Made by a program: the position numbers and the translations under genes. This document shows, piece by piece, positions 1-5,331 of a stretch of DNA of 8,552 nucleotides. This stretch comes from RUG11867 sp964472425 (GTDB lineage Bacteria > Bacillota_I > Bacilli_A > RF39 > UBA660). Position 1 is the stretch's first letter; each line of letters begins with the position of its first letter. The DNA is taken from contig CAYYLF010000065.1 in NCBI GenBank assembly GCA_964472425.1, forward strand, positions 1-8,552. The letters run 5' to 3'. Under the pieces are notes generated by a model. That model was not told where the DNA came from. It saw only the letters and a list, made by a program, of their open reading frames with translations, and did no database searches.

Positions 1-1
1 T

Positions 2-655
2 TCTAAAATAGCGACTGAATTTAGAATATGGGCAACAAAAATATTAAAAGAATATATGACGAAAGGTTTTGCTTTAAATGATGAAAGATTTATTATAGGT
101 AATAAATATGATATGAAATACTTTGATGAATTGCTTGAAAGAATTAAAACAATCAGGGTAAGTGAAAGAATGTCATATCAAAAAATCACTGATTTATTTA
201 TTGCTACTTCCACAGATTATAATCCTAAATCTGAGAGTGCTTATACTTTTTTTAAGATTGTCCAAAACAAACTACATTTTGCTATTTCTGGTCATACTGT
301 AGCAGAACATATGGGATTAACAAATTGGAAAAACAGTCCTGATGGATTAATATATAAGTATGATGTCAGTATTGCTAAAAATTATTTGAATGAGAGTGAG
401 TTAAATAAGTTAAATGATTTAACAAATTTATTTTTAGTATTTGCAGAGGATGAAGCAAAAGAAAGGCATATTATGACAATGCAAGATTGGATTAATGCAA
501 CTGATGATTTATTAAAATTTAGAAGAAAAAGTGTTTTAAAAAATTCAGGAAATATAANNNNNNNNNNNNNNCAAGATCAGAAATATATTTCTTCAATTGA
601 TGAATTTTATAATAAATATTTAAATGAATGTAAGAATGAGGATAATTTACAATGA
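2..655 (+). CDS. rhuM: RhuM-family protein, 5'-truncated by the window edge, with an assembly gap inside
   Basis: The reading frame is already open at base 2 (S-K-I-A-T-E-F-R-I-W-A-T...), so the ATG at 56 is an internal Met and the true start lies upstream. It ends at TGA 653-655. The visible part matches my memory of the C-terminal two thirds of RhuM-family proteins (Virulence_RhuM, first noted in rhizobia and Salmonella SPI-3). The matching blocks are FR-WATK-LK-Y, YFDELLERI--IR-SER--YQKI, VQNKLH-AI-G, MGLT-WKN-PDG, IAKNYLNE-EL--LN and MTM-DW. The biochemical function of the family is not settled; members often sit in mobile, restriction-modification or defence loci. Compared with the family, the stretch between A-E and M-G-L-T (bases 307-312) is about a dozen residues short. 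Bases 558-571 are N, but the frame is open on both sides and the flanks still read as RhuM. The gene is very AT-rich and its stop overlaps the next start. Family assignment is firm; function is unknown. Confidence 0.85.
   Translation, partial: SKIATEFRIWATKILKEYMTKGFALNDERFIIGNKYDMKYFDELLERIKTIRVSERMSYQKITDLFIATSTDYNPKSESAYTFFKIVQNKLHFAISGHTVAEHMGLTNWKNSPDGLIYKYDVSIAKNYLNESELNKLNDLTNLFLVFAEDEAKERHIMTMQDWINATDDLLKFRRKSVLKNSGNIXXXXXQDQKYISSIDEFYNKYLNECKNEDNLQ
558..571. other. Assembly gap (14 Ns) inside the RhuM gene
   Basis: Fourteen consecutive Ns interrupt the RhuM reading frame close to its C-terminus. The frame continues open after the gap with five undetermined codons, and the sequence on the right still fits a short RhuM tail, so the gap length may be about right. 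The true bases and true length are unknown. A join between two unrelated but similar contigs cannot be excluded. Confidence 0.98.
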
Positions 656-1380
656 GAGAACAAGAGTTTAATCTTTTAATAAAAAAATTATCTGTATGTA
701 AAAAATGTACTAATATGAAATGTTCTAACAAATCACTTATAAATATATATAGAAATTATGATTTTTGTATGAATATTCCTTCTATTTGGACAGATTGGTT
801 TAATAGATTAAATTCAGAAATTATGATTATCGGTCAGGATTGGGGTCCTTATAGTGATATGAAAAAGTTTCATAATTTATTAAATAAAGATAAAACTAAT
901 TGGAAAGAATTGATAGAGTCAGAAAAGAGCAATACTAAAAAAGTGTTAGAGAGATTTATTAGCATGTCTTCCAATAATAAATATTCTTTGGATAATATTT
1001 ATATAACAAATGCTATAATGTGTGCAAGGCAAGGTAATACATATAGAGGAGATAATATTGATTTAAAAATTTCAACGTTGAACTGTAGTGAGTATCTTTT
1101 AAAACAAATTGAAATTGTGAGACCAAAGGTTATTTTAACTTTAGGGTATTATCCTTTAATGTCATTGTCAAAAATATTTAAATTTAATATTGAAAAAACA
1201 TTAAAAGAAACAATTTCAAAACTACCAGAAATATTAATGGATGATTTTGTGATAATACCTATGTATCATCCAGTTGCACAGGTAAAAAAAGAAGAACAAT
1301 TAAAACAATACAGAAGAATATGGAAATATCTGGATTTAAAAAATCGAAATAATAATGAAAAAGGTGAAGAAAATGAATAA
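652..1380 (+). CDS. Uracil-DNA-glycosylase-family protein with iron-sulfur-type cysteines
   Basis: The 242-residue product has the signatures of the UDG superfamily. There is a strand ending in the motif G61-Q-D-W-G-P, then T119-N-A-I-M-C124 and R157-P-K-V-I-L-T-L-G, and finally Y205-H-P near the C-terminus, corresponding to the family's catalytic HP-x loop. C16-x2-C19, C124 and C145 are placed like the four [4Fe-4S] ligands of family 4/5 UDGs (an N-terminal CxxC, one Cys after TN, one about 20 residues later before the RPKVI block). C24 and C39 are additional cysteines. GQD resembles the GQDPYH motif of family 1 more than the GEAPG motif of family 4, so substrate specificity is open. Expected activity is excision of uracil or another modified base from DNA. 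The start ATG overlaps the rhuM stop (ATGA) with GAGG at 639-642 upstream. The gene is extremely AT-rich (14 G/C in 1201-1260) and its last 8 bases overlap rbgA. Confidence 0.85.
   Translation: MREQEFNLLIKKLSVCKKCTNMKCSNKSLINIYRNYDFCMNIPSIWTDWFNRLNSEIMIIGQDWGPYSDMKKFHNLLNKDKTNWKELIESEKSNTKKVLERFISMSSNNKYSLDNIYITNAIMCARQGNTYRGDNIDLKISTLNCSEYLLKQIEIVRPKVILTLGYYPLMSLSKIFKFNIEKTLKETISKLPEILMDDFVIIPMYHPVAQVKKEEQLKQYRRIWKYLDLKNRNNNEKGEENE
1361..1367 (+). promoter_or_regulatory. Shine-Dalgarno site that sets the rbgA start at 1373
   Basis: AAGGTGA matches the anti-Shine-Dalgarno complement and ends 5 bases before the ATG at 1373. The in-frame ATG at 1355 lies upstream of this site and has no comparable purine-rich match of its own. 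The start at 1373 also brings the protein close to the usual family length. Confidence 0.7.
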
Positions 1381-2245
1381 TGAAAATCGACAAAATTCGA
1401 CAATCAACTGGTATCCTGGTCACATGGAGAAAACGAAAAGAGAGATTCTAAAACTTAATCCTCTCATAGACTTCGTGTTGGAACTCGTAGATGCGAGAAT
1501 TCCATATTCTTCTAAGGTTGTAGGAATCGACGATATAATAAAGGGCAAGCCGAGAGTTCTCGTCATGACTAAGGTCGATTTGGCCGATAAAACTGAAACG
1601 GCGAAGTGGAAATCTTTTTATGAAAAAAAGGGTTATAGGGTAGTGGAGGCCGATTTGAAGAGTCAAAAAGGACATTTGCCCATCATTCGAGAAATCGATG
1701 AGCTTTCGGACGAAATAAACGAGAAGAGAAAGGCGAAGGGGATGAAGCCAAAGTTGCTGCGAGGTCTCGTCATCGGCATACCGAACGTCGGGAAAAGTAC
1801 GCTCATCAACAAGTTGGCTGGACGAAATGTCGCCGGGGTCGGGAATGTGCCAGGATTTACAAAGAATTTGACATGGCTCAAGGCCGGAAATGCGACTCTT
1901 CTAGATTCGCCTGGAATTCTTTGGCCGAAGTTCGAAAGCGAAGAGGTCGCCCTCAATTTGGCTGCGATGAGTGCCATCAAGACGGAAGTGCTTCCGATAG
2001 ACGAGGTGGCTGTGTACATTTTGAAGAAACTAGAAAGCGAGTATCCGGAGATACTAAAGACTCGTTTCGGTATTGAAAAGTTGGACGACGATTACGAAAT
2101 CAACTACGAAATTATCGGAAAACGCTTCGGAGCACTTTCCAAAGGCGGCGAAATAGATTATAATAAAGTAAGTCATTGTGTGGTGAACGATATCAAGCAA
2201 GAGAATATCAAAGGCATCACGTTCGAGAGGTGTCGAGATGAATAA
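1373..2245 (+). CDS. rbgA: Ribosome biogenesis GTPase RbgA (YlqF)
   Basis: This circularly permuted GTPase acts late in 50S subunit assembly in Bacillota. The 290-residue product opens with the family block I11-N-W-Y-P-G-H-M. The G motifs are permuted: G4 T66-K-V-D (TKxD) comes first, then G1 G135-I-P-N-V-G-K-S-T, G2 around G161-F-T-K, and G3 D178-S-P-G, followed by I-L-W-P-K-F. The C-terminal helical domain runs from about residue 190 to the end. B. subtilis RbgA has about 282 residues, so this is full length. I chose ATG 1373 over 1355 because AAGGTGA lies just before it. The start overlaps the glycosylase gene by 8 bases (ATGAATAA). GC jumps here (33 G/C in 1801-1860), so this is where the native housekeeping block begins. 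The next gene, rnhB, is the usual partner. Confidence 0.96.
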   Translation: MNNENRQNSTINWYPGHMEKTKREILKLNPLIDFVLELVDARIPYSSKVVGIDDIIKGKPRVLVMTKVDLADKTETAKWKSFYEKKGYRVVEADLKSQKGHLPIIREIDELSDEINEKRKAKGMKPKLLRGLVIGIPNVGKSTLINKLAGRNVAGVGNVPGFTKNLTWLKAGNATLLDSPGILWPKFESEEVALNLAAMSAIKTEVLPIDEVAVYILKKLESEYPEILKTRFGIEKLDDDYEINYEIIGKRFGALSKGGEIDYNKVSHCVVNDIKQENIKGITFERCRDE

Positions 2246-2924
2246 GGATATGTTGGTCTTCGAGCGGTCACTGTATGATGAAGGAATAGAATTTATCGCT
2301 GGAGTAGACGAGGTCGGTAGGGGTCCTTTGTACGGCCCCGTGGTCACGGCCGCGGTCATCTTGCCCAAAGGTTATAGTTTGGAGGGACTCGACGATTCGA
2401 AGAAATTGACTCCCAAAAAGCGCGATAAATTCTACGACATAATTATGCGAGATGCTCTTTCTGTCGCGGTCGGAATGAAGGATGCGAAGACGATAGATGA
2501 AGTCAACATCTACGAAGCGACGAAGCTCGCGATGATGGAAGCGATTCGAGGTTTATCGATTACTCCAGAGCACGTGCTCATCGATGCGATGAAGTTGCCG
2601 GATTTAGAGATTCCGTCGACGAGCATCATCAAGGGCGATGCGAAAAGCGAATCCATCGCGGCAGCAAGTGTGGTTGCCAAGGTGACGAGGGACAGAATGA
2701 TGGACGAATTGGCCTTAGTTCATCCCGAGTATGGATTCGAGCGGCACAAAGGATATCCGACGAAAGCTCACATCGAAGCAGTCAAAAAATACGGCATATT
2801 CGACGGTTACAGGGAGACATTCGAACCGATTAAGAGTATAATACATGGGAGTGTGAATGAAGTAAGTGAAAAAGGAGAAAAGCAAGGTAAAAAACGCCAA
2901 AAAAAATCAAAAGTTGGAGTCTAA
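2238..2924 (+). CDS. rnhB: Ribonuclease HII
   Basis: RNase HII removes ribonucleotides misincorporated into DNA and RNA of RNA:DNA hybrids. The 228-residue protein shows A21-G-V-D-E-V-G-R-G-P with catalytic D24 and E25, L114-I-D-A-M with D116, and K132-G-D-A-K-S with D134. The spacing of these acidic residues equals E. coli D16/E17/D108/D126. Other family blocks are D-D-S-K-K-L near residue 52, A-A-A-S-V-V-A-K-V-T-R-D at 141-152 and H170-K-G-Y-P-T. A Shine-Dalgarno-like GAGAGGTG at 2225-2232 precedes the ATG, which overlaps the rbgA stop by 8 bases, again as ATGAATAA. The last 20 residues form a basic Lys-rich tail beyond the conserved fold, and this part overlaps the next gene. The gene is intact and its identification is secure. 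Confidence 0.97.
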   Translation: MNKDMLVFERSLYDEGIEFIAGVDEVGRGPLYGPVVTAAVILPKGYSLEGLDDSKKLTPKKRDKFYDIIMRDALSVAVGMKDAKTIDEVNIYEATKLAMMEAIRGLSITPEHVLIDAMKLPDLEIPSTSIIKGDAKSESIAAASVVAKVTRDRMMDELALVHPEYGFERHKGYPTKAHIEAVKKYGIFDGYRETFEPIKSIIHGSVNEVSEKGEKQGKKRQKKSKVGV

Positions 2925-5331
2925 CAGCGACAAACAGATATACGAGGGAAAGACTCAGCAGTTGAGTTTGTTCGAGTCCGACGGAATGGAATTGTTTTCT
3001 TTGACCGAAACCGTCCCGGTAGTCGAGAAGGAATTGGATTCTAATAAAAACGTTTCCGAGGCAGATGCCAAGACCGGGTTACAGAAGACGACGGGAACTT
3101 TAGAAAAAGCCGCTACTGAGGAGTCGAGTGAATTCAAAGAGAAAGATGCCTTGACGAAAGAGAAGCCGAAGAAAGTTCGCGAACATAAAGAAAAAGTTCC
3201 AAAAGAGAAGTTGAGCAAATTCGATAAGAGACGTCTCAAACAAAAGAAGCAGGAAGCTCTTCTCAATCTGAGAGGAATTCCTAAGTATTACGCGACTTTC
3301 TTGGTCGAGACTTTATATATATTTGCAATCGAGGTTTTATTTAAATTGTTGTTTGGCAATTTAGCGTGGGATTGGACTTTGCTCAGAATACTCATGAGTA
3401 GCAGTTTTTTGAGCCTCATTGTGACTTTGGTCGTGAACAATTTGCCTTTGAAGCTGCGACGGGGATTACTCATCGCGTTCAACTTTTTGATAACTTTTTA
3501 CGCATGGTTACAGCTCGGATTCATGAATTTCATAGGGGCGTTCATGTCGCTCGGAAATGCCGAGCAAGGTACGAAGATAGGAGAATACGTTTTCGAATTT
3601 TTGAGTGCCTATCCACCCGTTCTCCATACGATGTTCATTCCGTTCATTTTGACGATTTTATATTTCGTCTTCGAGCGAAATATCACGAGGGATGGATTCG
3701 ATAAAAAAATCAAGTTTTCGAGCCTCATTCAAGATACGGCTATTTTGGTGTTTGCCGGTTTGCTCGGATTCATGTTCTACGTGACTTTGGAAGTCGATTT
3801 TATGCAGAATAAATTTCAGACGGTCACGAACAAGGAGTTAATAAAATATCCTTCGAATCCGGCTTATGCGATAAAGAACTTTGGAACGACCATCTATTTT
3901 GTCCTGGATATAAAGGGGACGATTTTCGGCGGAGAAGAGACGAGAACTCCTTCCGCGCCAAGCGTGGACGACGAGCCAGATATCTCCGATAATTCGAGAG
4001 AGATAGACGACGAGGCGTGGGAGAATCTCATAAAGTTGGAAAGCGACGCGACTTATCGAACTTTGAACAATTATTTTATCAACAAGCCGATTGCGGATAA
4101 AAACGAATATACGGGTATGTTCGAAGGGAAGAACCTCGTCATGATCATGCTAGAAAGCGTCGGTACGGCAGTCTTCAGTGAAGAGTATAAAGAGTATTTT
4201 CCGACTTTGTACAAACTTTACAACGAAGGCATCACGGGTGTCAACAATTACAGTCCACGAAACAATTGTGCGACGGGCGAGTCCGAGATGACGAGCGAGA
4301 TAAGCATGTATTCCATCGAAACGACTTGTACGGTCAATTCGTACAAGGACAACGAATACAGGCAAGCACTTCTTCACATGCTGCGAGGCGAAGGCTATTA
4401 TACGAGTTCTTATCACGATTATACGGATTTGTACTATTCTAGGAGTACCTATACTTACAACATGGGAGCCATGCGTTACTACGGAATTGATGAACTGGGC
4501 GTCAGTTACGAACAACCTTACAACGAGTGGCCGAGCGATTTAGAATTTTTCGAGAAAGCCGTGCCTAAGTTCGTAAATCAAGAAAAGTTCGCCAGTTATC
4601 TCGTCACGGTCACGGCCCATACTCCTTATATATTCGCTTCGAAGATGGGAAATCAGTACGTAGAGTTGTTCTCCGATTTGGATTTGCCTTTGCAGACGAA
4701 GAGGTATTTGAGCAAAGTCAAGGAAGACGATTTGGCTTTGGAGCATCTTTTAGATTCGTTAGAGGAAGCAGGTAAACTCGAGGATACGGTCATAGTCTTG
4801 TTCGGGGATCATTATCCTTACGCTTTAGGAGACAAGTATCAAGATTTGGCCGATTGGGACACGTCTGTCAATCACGAAGTTGACCGAACGCCATTTATAA
4901 TATATAATAGTGAGACAGAACCGCAGAAGATAGAGAAGTATATGACTCCTTTGGATTATACTCCTACTTTGTTAAATTTGTTCGGAGTGGATTACGACCC
5001 GAGATATTATTTCGGACACGATGTGTACAGCGATTATATGGATTATGTCGTGTTCCCGGACCACAGTTGGCAAAGTCCATACGGATATTACAGTGCTCCT
5101 AAGGGCGAGTTTTTCCCGATGGAAGGCGAAAGAGTCCTCACGGACGAGGAGATAATAGCCATCAATACCGAGATTACGGATATGCGGAACATGAGCAATT
5201 TGGCCATAAAGAAGAATTATTTCAAGTATCTTTTCGACTATTTCGACGATTATAAACGACTGGCGGAAGAGAAGAAGAGAGAAGAAGAAACAGAAACGAA
5301 GACGAAGAAAAAAGATACGGAGGAAGATTAA
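2866..5331 (+). CDS. LTA synthase family protein (membrane sulfatase-fold phosphoglycerol transferase)
   Basis: This polytopic enzyme probably transfers glycerol phosphate from phosphatidylglycerol to build lipoteichoic acid or a related surface polymer. It has 821 residues, against about 650 for S. aureus LtaS. Residues 1-135 are a Lys/Glu-rich, probably disordered cytoplasmic segment. Five membrane helices lie near 141-163, 172-192, 200-224, 250-269 and 288-308. An AXA motif (A333-Y-A335) after helix 5 resembles the type I signal-peptidase site of LtaS. The extracellular domain has E430 (M-L-E-S), nucleophile T470 (C-A-T-G-E-S-E), R526, H585 (T-A-H-T-P-Y) and D648-H649 (F-G-D-H-Y), with spacings close to LtaS E255/T300/R356/H416/D475/H476. 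The last 25 residues are charged. The start is a GTG overlapping rnhB by 59 bases without a good Shine-Dalgarno site; TTG 2914 is an alternative. The product could make a polymer other than classical LTA. Confidence 0.9.
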   Translation: MKKEKSKVKNAKKNQKLESNSDKQIYEGKTQQLSLFESDGMELFSLTETVPVVEKELDSNKNVSEADAKTGLQKTTGTLEKAATEESSEFKEKDALTKEKPKKVREHKEKVPKEKLSKFDKRRLKQKKQEALLNLRGIPKYYATFLVETLYIFAIEVLFKLLFGNLAWDWTLLRILMSSSFLSLIVTLVVNNLPLKLRRGLLIAFNFLITFYAWLQLGFMNFIGAFMSLGNAEQGTKIGEYVFEFLSAYPPVLHTMFIPFILTILYFVFERNITRDGFDKKIKFSSLIQDTAILVFAGLLGFMFYVTLEVDFMQNKFQTVTNKELIKYPSNPAYAIKNFGTTIYFVLDIKGTIFGGEETRTPSAPSVDDEPDISDNSREIDDEAWENLIKLESDATYRTLNNYFINKPIADKNEYTGMFEGKNLVMIMLESVGTAVFSEEYKEYFPTLYKLYNEGITGVNNYSPRNNCATGESEMTSEISMYSIETTCTVNSYKDNEYRQALLHMLRGEGYYTSSYHDYTDLYYSRSTYTYNMGAMRYYGIDELGVSYEQPYNEWPSDLEFFEKAVPKFVNQEKFASYLVTVTAHTPYIFASKMGNQYVELFSDLDLPLQTKRYLSKVKEDDLALEHLLDSLEEAGKLEDTVIVLFGDHYPYALGDKYQDLADWDTSVNHEVDRTPFIIYNSETEPQKIEKYMTPLDYTPTLLNLFGVDYDPRYYFGHDVYSDYMDYVVFPDHSWQSPYGYYSAPKGEFFPMEGERVLTDEEIIAINTEITDMRNMSNLAIKKNYFKYLFDYFDDYKRLAEEKKREEETETKTKKKDTEED
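4880..4908 (+). promoter_or_regulatory. Candidate sigma-A promoter inside the LTA synthase gene, toward topA
   Basis: TTGACC (4880-4885) is separated by exactly 17 bases from TATAAT (4903-4908), an 11 of 12 match to the housekeeping consensus. It sits about 425 bases upstream of topA on the coding strand. The local codons ATA-ATA-TAT-AAT are unusually AT-rich for this gene. It is a sequence match only. Transcription from here would let topA be expressed apart from the upstream genes. Confidence 0.45.
5319..5323 (+). promoter_or_regulatory. Strong Shine-Dalgarno site for topA within the end of the preceding gene
   Basis: GGAGG lies 8 bases before the topA ATG and inside the last codons of the LTA synthase gene. 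The preceding stop TAA and this ATG touch (TAAATG), so terminating ribosomes could re-initiate directly. Confidence 0.8.

Noticed and set aside
1355..1372. Upstream ATG as the rbgA start (six extra residues)
   Set aside because: The Shine-Dalgarno sequence AAGGTGA lies after it and fits the ATG at 1373.
4150..4515. 121-codon open frame on the minus strand inside the LTA synthase gene
   Set aside because: It lies opposite a catalytic part of a conserved enzyme, has no recognisable domain and has no promoter or terminator. It is a shadow frame.
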